Below, piece after piece: positions 23,962 to 36,103 of a stretch of 64,000 nucleotides of DNA; position 1 is the stretch's first letter; the number at the start of each line of letters is the position of its first letter. The translations under genes were made by a program, and so were the position numbers. The stretch comes from Aureobasidium sp. EXF-3400 (taxonomy: Eukaryota > Ascomycota > Dothideomycetes > Dothideales > Saccotheciaceae), in contig SWBL01000177.1 of assembly GCA_024195585.1 (NCBI GenBank), forward strand, positions 1 through 64,000. Reading direction: 5' to 3'. The notes under the pieces were generated by a model, which did not search any database, was not told the DNA's origin, and saw only the letters and a program-made list of their open reading frames with translations.

Positions 23962-25143
23962 TGGGGTTTTGGTGAGGTAGAGTAACTATACATCTCCACT
24001 TTGATGTCGGATTGTACGAATATGGTTTTGCATTTTGGCGGCATGGTTTTGATCATCAGATTGATATTAGAGAGTGTTTAAGCCATCACTCTGAATTTAG
24101 GTTAACGTCGAAACCTCCTGCTTTCGGATACGCTTGCACTGTACAAGTGCCTCGCTGTCTTGACGCAACAGGCATAAAGAGTCGCGCGGCTTTAGGAAAG
24201 AAGTTGTTTATCAGAAAAGGTTACGGACGTGATTCGCGCAATTGTCTCGACTGTGGTTGGAAGTTAGAAGTTGTGAGCATAGCAGGCCATGCCATTTCTT
24301 CGTCATAAGCCTTCTGAGAGGCTCTTCTGACGACTGCTCTTGCGAGTCAATCGTAAGCAGAGTGTTGTAGGTAGATAGGCGGCGTTTTTATATTCTTCGC
24401 TTCTGCCTATGCTGCACTTTACCTATCGTCTGTTTGTCTTTGATCTCTTTTGTCAAATGTTCGATTAAAGGTTGTAATGACTGGGAGTGGTCTGTATAGA
24501 GGCATTATGCCTGGATAACTTCGCCTGTTTCTGGATAGTTGACAAGAGTTGTGCATTATTCAGCACAAACTTGGCTTTACTCCGACATCATCAATCGGTA
24601 TGTCTGTCGACCCTCTCGCAATCGTCGAGTACGCTCCGAGCTATTAAAACACTTTGACAAATCTTAAGCCTGTCAATCCTATGCGGTCACCAGACTAAAC
24701 TTGAGATGTCTCGAAAGACTTTCTGTGCCGGCGCTCGTTACCTGACTGCAAATGCATGGTTGCGTACGCATGTTCTGGAATCCATTGATCGAAAACACAA
24801 CTTCTCGAATATCAACACCGCAAGCTGCTGTCTCGATGCCGGACTCTGGATTAATCCATAAAAAAACTCCAGCTAACACATATAGCAAAACACTGCAACA
24901 AAAACACAACCGGGACACCTCGTTGTCGCACCTCGGACCCAATTTCCAATCGTCGCAGCTATTACCCTGTCCTCCACAATCTCAGCGCACGAGCCGCGAC
25001 TTGCCAAGCCATCAACGTCAACGCCTCAGCCCTATCGTTCCGCACTAGCGTCAAAGCCTAAGAAAAAAAATCTCTTCCACCACAATTGATATACCAATAT
25101 CAAAACAACAAAAAAGAGATCAATTGCAATCTGAATTAGGAAT
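23962..25143. other. Intergenic, flavohemoglobin 3' flank to tRNA-Lys
   Basis: About 1.2 kb without a supportable gene. It contains the flavohemoglobin 3' flank. At 25086-25103 there is a small palindrome (7-bp arms TTGATAT/ATATCAA), and then the T-run terminator downstream of the tRNA on the minus strand. Confidence 0.55.
25110..25115 (-). terminator. Pol III oligo-T terminator for tRNA-Lys
   Basis: Six T residues on the minus strand, about 28 nt past the tRNA 3' end. It is the first T-run of five or more downstream, so it is the likely RNA polymerase III stop. Confidence 0.6.
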
Positions 25144-25233
25144 AGCCGAAGGCGGGGCTCGAACCCGCGACCTTGAGGTTGTACTTTATCGAAAGATAAG
25201 AGCCACACGCTCTACCGATTGAGCTACCCCGGC
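25144..25233 (-). tRNA. tRNA-Lys(CTT) with 17-nt intron
   Basis: The minus strand folds as a tRNA: acceptor GCCGGGG paired with CTTCGGC, D arm GCTC/GAGC with AATCGGTA loop, T arm GCGGG/CCCGC with loop TTCGAGC (B box GGTTCGAGCCC). Anticodon CTT is at 25200-25198, preceded by CT and followed by A37 at 25197. The 17-nt intron spans 25196-25180, directly after position 37 as usual. It contains AAAG able to pair with the anticodon, the standard anticodon-intron helix. The sequence after the anticodon stem (AAGGTCGCGGGTTCG) resembles yeast tRNA-Lys. One oddity is that the anticodon stem TGTGG/CCTCA has a central T-T mismatch (29/41). 3' CCA is not encoded. Assignment to Lys rests on the anticodon and general resemblance. 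Confidence 0.85.
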
Positions 25234-28200
25234 AGGTCTTTTGATCAAGTTCACTGAGTGAACTGGCGCTGATTGCTTGATTGATGGGACGGGGTTGGAT
25301 AAGTTGCTATATATACTGAGTATTGTGGACTTTGCTACGCAAGAGACCTAGACATAGGTAAGCATCTTCATAAAACAGTAATGCTCGTCTGTAAGTACAA
25401 TCTTAGGAACCCTTTTACTATTATATTTTTCTTCCAAGATCAAAGCAATGTTTGATAGCCTTTACACCCCATAAAGGCTTGTGTTACGTTGGCATAGCAA
25501 GTGGGTGCAATTGGACTCATGTTCACTAGAGAACATAGAAGCACTAGTTGCATGTCCTGAATCCTATCAAGATCCAACCAAAAGAGGAGGCTACTAGCAC
25601 GTTCAGAGACAGCGAACATACCTCTAGAACTATGTGGCTAGCTAGTCATGTCAGCAATCACGATCTCCTCCATGAGAACAGATATGGGCAGATCAATGAC
25701 ATTCATCTCATCCATGATTCGATGGCCGTTACACAGCCTAAACATCCGTCGACCACTGGACAGGCAACGAAATGTGCTATTAACAGGGTCTCTATAGCTA
25801 TAAAGTTCAGCTTTACATACTTAATGCTACGGTGACATACCAATCATGCATATTTAAGAATTGAGTGTTACCGAGTTCTCAATAAGCAGTCTGCAAGCCA
25901 CAACACTTTCCAACGGACGCAGCCTCATCCTGCATTTTTCTCGGAGTATGCTACGAAAAGAAACTTCGGGGACACAACAGTCATGCATCTTGCTATTCAG
26001 CTCTTGACCGAACTGCTGCTTCTGATCAACATGCATGTGATTTTTGACGTTTCTGGTGAACGGTTCAAGTTCTGACACATCGAAATCAATCGAGCCAACC
26101 CAAGATAGTGCCGAGTGTACCGAGAAACAGCTTTCATCAGAGATGCACGATGTTTGATCTCGATACTGCAATCCTTTTTGTTTACTTGTTTGTCTTCGGG
26201 ACAAACTCGGAGCGTATTCATCGAGGGCGTCCGTCTATCGATGCCAGGATGCATTTGCCGAACTGGGTTTAAGCTGATACGGCAGGACGACGTTCAAGAC
26301 AGAGGGATTGGTTGTCTGTAGGGTGACATCTCCTCAAACTGTGGACCGCGGTTTGCGCTTCTTAGTCGGGCAGAGAAAGACTTCACCTCGGAGTAAAGAA
26401 CGAAGAGGAGATGGCTGGGTCCAGTTCATCATACCCGAGGCAATCAAGGACTGCTCCGCACATGGGCTGCTCGAGACGGCTGAGTCGTTGCGGAGTAAGT
26501 TTCCGATCGTTCGATATACAGACCTCTTGTCCATAAGTGCTCTTTCCTGTGAAGATAACTGTGGCGCAGGATGGTAGCTGATCAACGTTATTATCGACCT
26601 GGTCTTGAAAGTGTGTCGCTTGGGCTCTTGTACAGTAGGTGCTATCAAAGTTGTCATATGTGTCCTTGCTGCAATCCGGTAAGCAAAGCTGCCTCAAGTC
26701 CATGATTTAGAACTTGACTCATCATGGTCCATGTTATTATTGGCTTGCTTGGCATGAATTGAATTGCTCTGTGGGTCGACAAGAGATGGTCAGTTCACAT
26801 CGTGATGGTGTTTGGCGATGTTCTGCTGAGCCTGCCAACATGCATTCACCTCCGCTTGCGATTCATCGTGATGAGTGGAGCTATATAAGGTGCTAGCAGC
26901 AAGAACGTATCGAGAACAAAAGATGGAGCTACTGTATTGGGGCATAGTACAAAGATACGCGATTGAGTTGGGGTGCAGAGACGCACATATGTAGTGATGA
27001 AAAACAACTCGTTACTATACCACAAGACTTTCTTGAACATCTAGTACTGAAGCAACTCTGATGTAAGCATTATTCTTGCTTTTAAAAGCATCACGCAACT
27101 CGCAAGTGACTCTCGAGATTGTAAACCATACTCAACTGATCAAGAGCGAACTGGCACGACAACATGCTTCAGTCCAGCATAAAGTTGTAGCCAGATGTGG
27201 ATTCGAAATTGCTCAACACGACACATGGTGGTGAAGAGGCGTCGTCTCCATGGCCGCCAGGACTTACGAGGCCAAGAACGATGCAACCTTATGCGGCGAC
27301 GCCGTCGATAGGAATCATACATGGGAAACGCAGTAAGGACCTCGAATTTAGGATTTTGATTGCTGCCCTCCAGACCGAAGATGGGATCATACCCTGAAAA
27401 TATTCTAGAATGATCTTGATACCACGATGCAGCAGAAGAGTGATTCTTGGGTCCCGTGCGCTTCGCGGGTGACTACGATCAAGAGCCGTCATTCGATATG
27501 GCCGACTTACTACTTTCAGGCAAGCGTGACAAAGAGGACATCGACATTAAGATCACAAGCAAGAGAGACATCGGCAAGGACAATACCGAGAAGTGAACAG
27601 CTAGATCTATCGATCCTCAGCACAGAGAGAGCGCAAGCAGAGCAGAGGCGCAAAGAAACGCAAAGAAATGCGTGCTTGAAAAGACGAAGGCATTAGACAC
27701 CATGCCCTCTGATCTTCAACCACTAAGATAGCAGCTTGCATGAGGTCTGTGGGTGACGAGCCATTTGCAAAAGCCTCGAAAGCCCTGCGCTGGTCTTGCT
27801 GAGAGGACTCTTTTAGGATAGCGTTCGAAACATCCTCCGTCTTGTGGACCATGTCGTGCAGCGAGCCATCTTGTATTTCGTAGGGTCGAGAGAGGCACAA
27901 CGATCATCATGAAACTGGATTTGTATGATGGGCCTCTCCTAGCCGGTGTCGTCGCTGGTCCCCATGTGTGGCCGTTTCATTTTTTTTCCCTCTCGAAAGC
28001 GTAAGAGAACTTCTTGCTCGCTCGTGGCCGGGCTCACGTTGTTTGTAAGCGATCTCAGGAGCTGAGCCAAGATGTGTTTGACATTCTTGATTGAGTGCGA
28101 AGTGACGCGTATAGTCTGGCAGGTCAAAACCTATCGATGAGGTTGCGGTGGTGTCGTCAACAACGACAGAGTGGCAAGCATTGATCGCACCCAGCGCTAC

Positions 28201-31200
28201 GATAACAGTACTGATTTGAATGTCAAAGAAACTCTGAGAAGACACGTGTGGGCGTGGCCTCCATCTGTCAAAAGCATGAAGATGATCAGCGAGTGATGTG
28301 AACCAGATCGGCAGGGCAATTCCACTCCTGGTGTTTCCTCATCTGCTCAGTGATGTGAACTCATCCCTTCCACGAGTAGCAGGTGTTGTTTGATCAAGAC
28401 ACCGAGTGTATCGAGACCTGTCGTGATCAAGGGTTCGAACTTGACAGGCAACATATAGGCCTCGTTGAGCAGCGACAACCAAAGACCATAGTCGTGGTGG
28501 GAGAATGGCTGGAAGAAGATGAATCGGACGGACGATTTCATTGTGAAATGAGCGGCTGAGCCAGGCGGAAAAGAGTCAAGGGCTATTGGAGACCAACCGT
28601 CAGCAGTAAATCGCATGAGCCTGATGCTCGATATGTGCCAGCAGTTGGATACGAGAAAGACCGAGAAAGACCAAGAAAGCCATCCTTTGTTCAACGCATC
28701 TCGAGTCTGCTTCTATAGCATATAACCGGACCTATAGCAGGACGCGTTTCCTATCGTGATTGTCATCGGCGACAACAGCGATCTTATGGCTCATCGTGGA
28801 CGCCGCGCAGTTGATCGAGATTTAATGCTTGTGTCTACTGATTTCCAACTATTGTCGACGCATTGGAGCTTTCAAGAGCTAGGAGATTGTTCGGGAAGTG
28901 CGAAAATTCAGCGTGGTTGCACCTGGTGTGTGTCTTGGACGTTGAGTCTCGCGACTCGCAAGAATGAGCCAAGGATTACCGATACCGCAAGTCGGATTGC
29001 CTTACTTGCTTAAGCATCGGAAAAGGATTGAGGGCTAAGTCTTGTCGGGTTTCCCTTGCCAGTAAAGGCAGCAACACGAATCATGACATAGAGACGAGGA
29101 TGCATCAAATCCGAGGGCTTAGTTACGTGGCGACAGAGCACTGAAGAACTCGGCCCGTAGACTGCAGTCGCGGAGCCGGGATCGATGGACAAAGAGTACT
29201 CGGTGTCGAAATGACACATATTGTACTGTGTGATTCGCTGAGATGAGGCACCCCTTACCAGGATCGTCAATCCCGCCAAGAAGCAATCAATCCAAGCTCG
29301 AATGCACAGTCGAGAAGGGCAGGTGGTCGAGATCTCGTACCAACGGCTTTCTTGTGGCCAGAGGCTCAAGAGGCACACATGTGATTACCGTCAGATAAGC
29401 GCAAATCCTATCAAGAACGTATTCGGCAGGCTTTGTCGAGAATCGATGAACACGGAGCCTGCGAAGGGATTGCTGGTGCAATAGATATCGTGATGCTCTC
29501 ATACGCCCGGCCAGAGCTTCCGTCTAACAGAAGGCATAAAGTTCCATCGGTAGTTTCTTATAGTAGTCTAGATCCTGGTAGAAATGTAGATATGCCGAAA
29601 GATGGTGTCGTAGTATGATCATGCAGGTCTACGGAGAGCAGACGTTGGAAGACTGGCCTCAAGTAGATGCGAGACACTCTCGCCAGCGTCCGTTGCTCAC
29701 TAAAGTCCGGATCTTAGCCGCAATTTCAGTTGCAATGATACCAAAGCTTATGGTCAGCGATGTACAGCGCTGCCCTAACAACAGGAGACGCGACAGTCAT
29801 ATGGTACTCTTTCCGAAACTCTCAGATCGTAGAACCACTGGATTGGTTGAACGTTCCGACAGCAGAGAAAGTTTCGAGTGTGCCAGGCAGAAGATCACAG
29901 GCGGATTTTCAGCTGTCGTTCAATAATTTCAGCACAAGCTCCACTACGTCTCCAGCAAGCGGTGAACATGTTCCGTCTTGCCAAGCTGTCGGTTCATCAT
30001 CGACGATTTCTGCATGTTGTCTTCCAATCAGCTGATGAAGAAAGTCTCGGGTCTACATTGGGAAATGGTGATTTCCATCAACCAAGAATTGTGCCTCATT
30101 TCCTGGATCGGCATTGTGCAGGCCCATTGATGCGTGACTTATGGTCGATACTGCTGATCTCTGTAACAAGCCATGTAGATTGAGTGGTGTATGCATAGAG
30201 TGGTACATTGACTGAGTATACGACGTACGTGTAGCCGTGATGGCAGAGATGGCATTTGCGTTAGCTCAGTTGAAATCTGGTGATGCTTGTCAGCAGACCG
30301 GGAAGGCAATTTGGACAAGGCTCCTACGCATGCACTTGTCAATTACCTAGCCACAGAAAGAAAGAGGTCCTAGCGATGTCGCATGAACTGCGACAAGTTT
30401 GTTGGCCAACCGCCCGTGCCTGGACCGGCTCGAACAATCAAAAGTAAGCTTTCGTACTCTTGCTGATCTCATAATTCATTACCTTCTGGAGGCGTTAGCC
30501 GAGTCAGGGTCAGTCTCCAGAATGATGAAGACGGGACGATCTGGTTGGGTGACAGACGCAGGAGAGGTTCGTCTTAGGTGCCGAAGCAGAAAACGGTCAA
30601 GACGACGCACGGAAATGCTCCCGAACAATTGAATCTGCAAGCCGGCCGTTAATCCTTTGAGGTATGCAGCACGGCAGATCCCACGTCTAATCTAGATTGC
30701 CACGCTTCGGCGGACGGGACGATGTATCTTGTTGCATCCAGCAAGGAAATATACTGCGATTATTGGTAGAGTTGTAGCAGGGAACATGTGTCTGAGGATA
30801 ATTTCGGGTCAGTTGCAAAGTTGCGGTCGGCAGTCGCAGCTGTCAATTTGGCCGTGAAAATCCCAAGCGAGACGACGAGTCGCGGGGACCACGCGACTTG
30901 GGGCTTTCCCGTCTTGGTTCCTCCATCAGAGCTTCTTCGCCACGCGGTGAGAGCAGCCACATTACTGCTCCTGACAGAACTACCACGGGCCATATCCCGT
31001 TCCAGACTTAGCGACCTCCTCTTGTCAACCTGCGTCTCCCAGTTCGATGCGTTGCCTGCCGTCATGGCGCCATCCCCGACGCCATTGACCCTCGATCTTC
31101 CCGCTCCGATCACGGTGCAACACATACGGATCCTGATTCGGGTATCCGCATAATTTCCAGTACTTTCTGCTCTCTGCCATGCTGACCATTGGCAAGCCCT

Positions 31201-32249
31201 GACTGATGGCGGTCCAAAAAGCAAACTTAGATACACCGTGTCAGAGCACCAAGACTGAAATCGATCCAGGACCCTTGGTATCAAGGCCTGGACGTGTGAG
31301 ACGAGTCGGGTCGATCATGTAGGACTTAGGACTAGTTTTGCGTGTCCGAGGGGCATGTTCGTCTTTCTATTTTCTGTTACCGTCATACACAGGCACAGAC
31401 ACAGCCACAGCCACAGTTCGTTTCTTAAGCTTCTCCACAACAACCTGGGCTGGGCTCGTCGTGTTCTCGAATCACAGCACAATGATTGTCGTGTCGCAGC
31501 ACAACCGAGCCGTTGGTTAGCGTGGCTCAATTGCAGCAAGCACAATGCCCGTTGTGCCTGTGTTTCACGTTTTCACAAGGACAGCCAGCCAGGGCATGAC
31601 TCTCGCAGCGGCCACTTCGCGCCGAGTATAGCAGCAAAGCCAAAATCCTATGGCCATTGGCATCGTTCAGGGCAGAAGAGGCGCATGGCCGAAATGGTTT
31701 TGCCGTCTCAGCAAACGTCAAACAAAGCAATTTTTCGGCACGTACTTGATGGTGCATGCTTCCTCGGTATCAATGTGGTGGGCAATTCTCCTACTCTCTT
31801 GCGTCAACTAACCCACCCTTGCACGGTCTCTCTACCGATATACGTGGTTCCGAATCGTGGCAACTGCTGCTTCGCTTAGCCACATTTTATCGTACCGATG
31901 CTGAGCATTGAAATCTGGGTCTGAACAGATTCCCGGATATTAAGGTGAGCGGCTCTCTCTCTGAGGCTGATCAAGCTGCCCACCAAGCCTTATGTCTGAA
32001 CTCAACCTTATTCACACCACCCTGTACAGTTTTACTTGCATCAATAGCATTCCATAGCGACCACTCCCAACCGACAACCTGGCGCTCACTCAACGACCGC
32101 TGGGAAGAAAGGAAGCTGGAGCATATTTGCGTGATCTGTCATACTCCACCGCAGTCCTGGCGAATCCTTACAGCAATTACTCATTCCAGTATGGGGGGTC
32201 GACGGCGGAGGGGCAAGACAGCCAAGAACAGCATCAAACAACAGGTTCC
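25234..32249. other. Seven-kb gene-poor region
   Basis: No gene is supported across about 7 kb, far more than the 0.4-1.9 kb gaps elsewhere in the window. Open frames are short (none above 174 codons), frequently overlap on opposite strands, and show no known motif. Base composition is near that of the other intergenic sequence, not strongly AT-rich, so heavy RIP damage is not evident by eye. Small direct repeats occur near 28653 and a CACAGC-like repeat near 31388-31416. Candidates for orphan frames are 25854-26204 and 26383-26703 on the minus strand and 30788-31153 on the plus strand; I cannot support any. The right end (about 31950-32249) is probably 5' leader, and perhaps an upstream exon, of the Myb gene. 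Confidence 0.5.
28653..28681. repeat. Short tandem repeat, 10-nt unit
   Basis: Two perfect copies of GAGAAAGACC (28653-28672) followed by a degenerate third. It lies in the gene-poor region and has no evident function. Confidence 0.6.
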
Positions 32250-33857
32250 ATGTATGGACACGCCTACCTAGACCATGGATACTCGACATTACAGCCTTCC
32301 TATTTTCCGCTACCTATGCAATCAGAATATCATATTCTGCCTCAACAGTTGCAACCTACCATGGCCGCTCAGCCGAATACCAGCATTCCACATCATAATC
32401 AGGAAAGGAGCAGCATCGCGACCTCAATCTCAAGTCAATTGAGTGGATCAACTCAATTCGATAATTCCAGGAGGGCTTCAGAATACGGTCATTCGGAGCC
32501 TCCATCACGCAAGAGGAGCCGTGCTGACGAGTTCCAATCTGACTCTCAAGAATCTCCCATGTACAACTCTAATCTTACTCTTAATATACCTGGTATGATG
32601 GGATCGACGGGGCATCAAGCTTCAAACCTTGTTTCCCCGTTTCAGTTTCGCGCTCCGCAGCTCCCACAAACAGCTTCTACAGACCGATCGGCCGAGAGCG
32701 ACACACAGCACCTGCAGTCACATCAAGAATACAGCTCCGCAGACGCTGTGCATTCAAATCAGCACCACCACCACCATCTACCACCTCATTCTCCTATACT
32801 CAAGCGAACCAAACATGGTGAAGAGGTTCCCCCTGGAGTCGACCCAGGACCGCCTAGTATGGTCGGAAAGGAAGGAATGCCGGAACCTGCACCCAGACCC
32901 AAAGGCCCGAAACTCAAGTTCACTCGCGAAGACGATGCGCTTCTTGTCAGATTAAAAGAGACCAAGAATTTGACCTGGAAACAGATTGCCGAGTTCTTCC
33001 CAGGTCGAAGTGCTGGCACATTGCAGGTCAGGTACTGCACCAAGCTCAAGGCGAAGACTACTCTGTGGAACGATGATATGGTAAGTGACACGTTTCCTTG
33101 TCTCGATCAACACGTTTTACCTGGAACGGCCGTCTGGTAAGGACACGCAGCTTCACGAAGATGGCGTCTGGTATACAGATTTACGACGATTCCACGTTCT
33201 CGACCTCTCTGAACATCGATGTACGTTCGCCGACAGCAACTTGGGAAGACAGCTCTCGTACAAGAAGTCACACTATACCCCTGACGACCAAATCAACCAC
33301 TACTTTCACTCGAATGCGCGTGTGCGCCAACGTTCAATATTGTCGCACGCTCACATACTTCAACGCTTTGGAGGACGTGCATGACATACACCCAGCCCTA
33401 GATCTTGCTGGATAATGCTCCACGAACCAATGGAGCTTTTTGCCAATTGGTGTCCACTATCAACCAATGCACACACACGGCTTCCTCGTCGCCACAACAC
33501 GCGCCTGGGTTCTATACAGATCCGAACCACTCACGGACGCGCCAAAACCAATCAATCACACAGCACGAGCTTTGTCACGCAATAGCGCTAACTCTAACTT
33601 AGATCCAACGTCTCCGTACGGCAATGCAAGACTACGACAACGACCGCTGGCGGTTCATCTCGAGCAAAGTCGGTAGTGGCTTCTCTGCAGCAGCATGCAA
33701 AGCAAAGGCAGAAGAGATTGAGGCCGAAGACATGAGGGAAGATCATGGTGCATCCTCTGGCTCCGATGACGACCAGCAGGATGGTGTCGATGGGGATGGT
33801 GATGAAGAGGAGGATGCAAAGGGCGAGGCAGAGACACAACACGACGGTGTGCCTTAA
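32250..33857 (+). CDS. Two-repeat SANT/Myb-like DNA-binding protein
   Basis: Probable nuclear DNA-binding regulator. Exons 32250-33080 and 33603-33857 give 361 aa from the first in-frame ATG. The 522-nt intron has GTAAGT and a CTAAC branch before TTAG; it is ten times the usual length here. The N-terminal two thirds are Gln/Ser/Pro/His-rich with a basic stretch (SRKRSRADE) and a His run near 172. SANT repeat 1 is at about 218-268 (FTREDDALLVRLKETKNLTW, IAEFFPGRSAGTLQVRYCTK) and repeat 2 at about 276-318, after the intron (IQRLRTAMQDYDNDRWRFIS, KVGSGFSAAACKAKAEE). The tail is acidic (DDDQQDGVDGDGDEEED). The start is uncertain: the frame is open upstream to 32058 with protein-like sequence and an AG at 32057, so an upstream coding exon may exist. 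Confidence 0.8.
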
Positions 33858-35275
33858 AGAAGAAGTCGGATCAAGAAAAGGCTTCTGAGAAGAAGGATAT
33901 CCTCGCTGGACCAAGCCGAGAAAGTGATAGTCGCACGCTGCTGCTGTTTGTCTCGCTATCAGCATGTCGCAGCTGAGCGACTTTGTCGAAGGTGATTTAC
34001 ACAGTGACCGGGTCCTCCTCCTCGGTGCGGACACTACGGCTTGTACACGCGACACTACCGGATCACAGGCCCGTCTCCGTCGCCGGATAATATTTGATAT
34101 CCCCTCTACGAGATGCTTGTGAACATTTGACTACTACGACAAGTACTTGTGCGAACACAGCAACATAACTCCAATTGACGAGTCGAGCATACTCAATCTC
34201 TGAGGAGTGCCTCAGACCACCGGGAGCTGTCGATAATCATGACTTCAGAAGAGACGGACTCGGTGTTGCACATAATGGGTTTACTTACAACATGGTGGTT
34301 CCCAAAGCGGCAGGCGCCACTTGCGACTTCGCACCCACAAAATACAACAACGCGTCAATGCAGATTTGCACTGCTGCCTGAAAGCTCTTTCCTATTCGTG
34401 ACTCTCTATCTGTTCAATTTCCGCAAACTCTCTCATTCGTGTACACCTAACCCAAGATTTGCCTTTTTATGCCCAGCCTCCACTTTGAGCCTCAATTTGC
34501 ATGAGCGCCTCAACTCCGCGGAATTTGAGGTTTTGAGTATGTGCAAAGTTTTGATAGCCGATTGCGGCGGAAAATGGTATACGTGATTGAGTGCGAGTAT
34601 ATTGGTGTGATCCGCGATCTTTTCGATAAGATAAGAAGTTGATATATCAAACTAGACTTCGACCCCTGAATGATGTTGGATGGTAGAAACAAAAGTCCAT
34701 AGTATTCGTTAGAAAACGAGAAGAGAAAGGGCTGTAAATGTCGATAAATGTAGCCTGCCGGTGCTCTAGAACGAGGAGTTGCGATGTTTTGCGCTCTACA
34801 ATGACTCCTTCGGCTGCCGATCCGGGATGAACAGGCGTTCGGCTGAACTCTATCGTGACGTTCTGGAGTGAGAAGAGCTTTCGTCGTCCATCAAAGAGGG
34901 AAGGTGTAGAGGTCCCGTACAACCGAAAGATCAATAGCAGTAGCTGTAGAAATGCATAGTGATGTTCGAGAATGAAGAGAGTCCACCGAGAGCAGAGTCG
35001 AGCAAAGGGCTCCTGGTACTTCGAGGAGGTCCGTGTATGTGATAGCCTAGCTCTTGCCAGGAGTAGACAAGGAGGCTGTTTGCACATGGCTAGTGTCAGT
35101 CATCTCGGCTTGGCGACGTGTGTGACATATTTATTCCTGACATCTTTCAGCTTCTTCGTAACTTTCTCACCAGACTTGGGAGCAGTATCAAAAGCACTTT
35201 CAACTCACATACCTCACACACTTACCTGCTCTCTATAACCCCTTCTTCACCAACCTTTTTACTACACATCACAAC
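33858..35275. other. Intergenic between Myb gene and SANT-like gene
   Basis: About 1.4 kb with only short open frames. The end (35180-35275) is a pyrimidine-rich leader typical of the next gene. No RNA gene or long repeat is seen. Confidence 0.55.
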
Positions 35276-36103
35276 ATGTCTCAGGGATTCACAGCCTTGA
35301 ACGGAAGCGCTGCTCTCGCAGTGGAGGCTGGCCCTTCCCAGGTCACACAAGCCCAGAAAAAGAAGCGCAGATCACCAAAAGCAACAGGCCCTGAGCGAAT
35401 GCAGAAGGCTGTCAAGGATCTCAGAGAGAGTATTGCTAGGCATGGCGGCAACGTTGACATGCCGCCTAACATCACAATCCAAAACGCCGTCATCGCCAGA
35501 ATCATCAGGGACGGTGTACCTGATGCTCTCTCACGCGAGAAGGGGAAGTGGACTCACGATGAGGTCACTTTCATCCGGCATACTGTTGATTGGAAGCACA
35601 GTGTTATTGCGGCCTACTTGGGCCGTACGGAGCTGGCGTGCCGCGTAGCACGAACACACGAGCTCGCGAACAAAGGGGGCCAAACACAACAAGACACTAG
35701 GGTCACGCAGAACGCTCCTCTGCAACCTCCGGCACCAGTCGCCGGTCCTTCTCGCTCAGCTGGACCTTCTGATGCAACTCAGGAGTCTGACCAGCTTGAT
35801 CAGATAAGCATGGAAGAACTGCCACGCTGGAGGAGCTGGTCACCTCGTCCTCCAATCGGCTCGCCGTGTAGTCCGGAGCCTATCGAAAGGCAGAGTGTCA
35901 AACCGGCACCAATAGAGCCTGCAACGAGAACGACCCTCGACATGCAAGCAGGTGCTGTCAGAGGGTCAGCACCGGCAGACCATGCCATCAAGGCATCTGG
36001 GTTGGACATGTTGGCGGATGCTGCCGCTGAGGTCGAAGGACGTGCATCGCCACGTTCACCATATCAGCATACTCTTGCGGTCATGGAACATGACGTTGAG
36101 TAA
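35276..36103 (+). CDS. Hypothetical protein with a single SANT/Myb-like segment (275 aa)
   Basis: A single uninterrupted frame of 275 aa with a good start (ACAACATG) after a CT/CA-rich leader. The N-terminus has a basic stretch (KKKRRSPKATG, residues about 28-38) that could be a nuclear localisation signal. Residues about 88-131 resemble a SANT/Myb repeat: GKWTHDEVTFIRHTVDWKHS then IAAYLGRTELACRVARTHE, with Trp, acidic and GRT-type positions in the expected order. The rest is Pro/Ser/Ala-rich and probably disordered. I do not recognise the full protein. A chromatin or DNA-binding role is inference from the SANT-like segment and basic stretch. It sits in a group of four SANT/Myb-like genes. 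Confidence 0.7.
   Translation: MSQGFTALNGSAALAVEAGPSQVTQAQKKKRRSPKATGPERMQKAVKDLRESIARHGGNVDMPPNITIQNAVIARIIRDGVPDALSREKGKWTHDEVTFIRHTVDWKHSVIAAYLGRTELACRVARTHELANKGGQTQQDTRVTQNAPLQPPAPVAGPSRSAGPSDATQESDQLDQISMEELPRWRSWSPRPPIGSPCSPEPIERQSVKPAPIEPATRTTLDMQAGAVRGSAPADHAIKASGLDMLADAAAEVEGRASPRSPYQHTLAVMEHDVE

Noticed and set aside
28425..28445. GGTTCGAA motif resembling a Pol III B box
   Set aside because: Only a 4-bp CAAG/CTTG stem flanks it; there is no acceptor, D arm or A box upstream.
30760..31284. Overlapping 174-codon (minus) and 121-codon (plus) frames in the gene-poor region
   Set aside because: They are mutually overlapping, have no recognisable motif, and no leader or splice pattern favours either. 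Kept only as a lead in the gene-poor entry.
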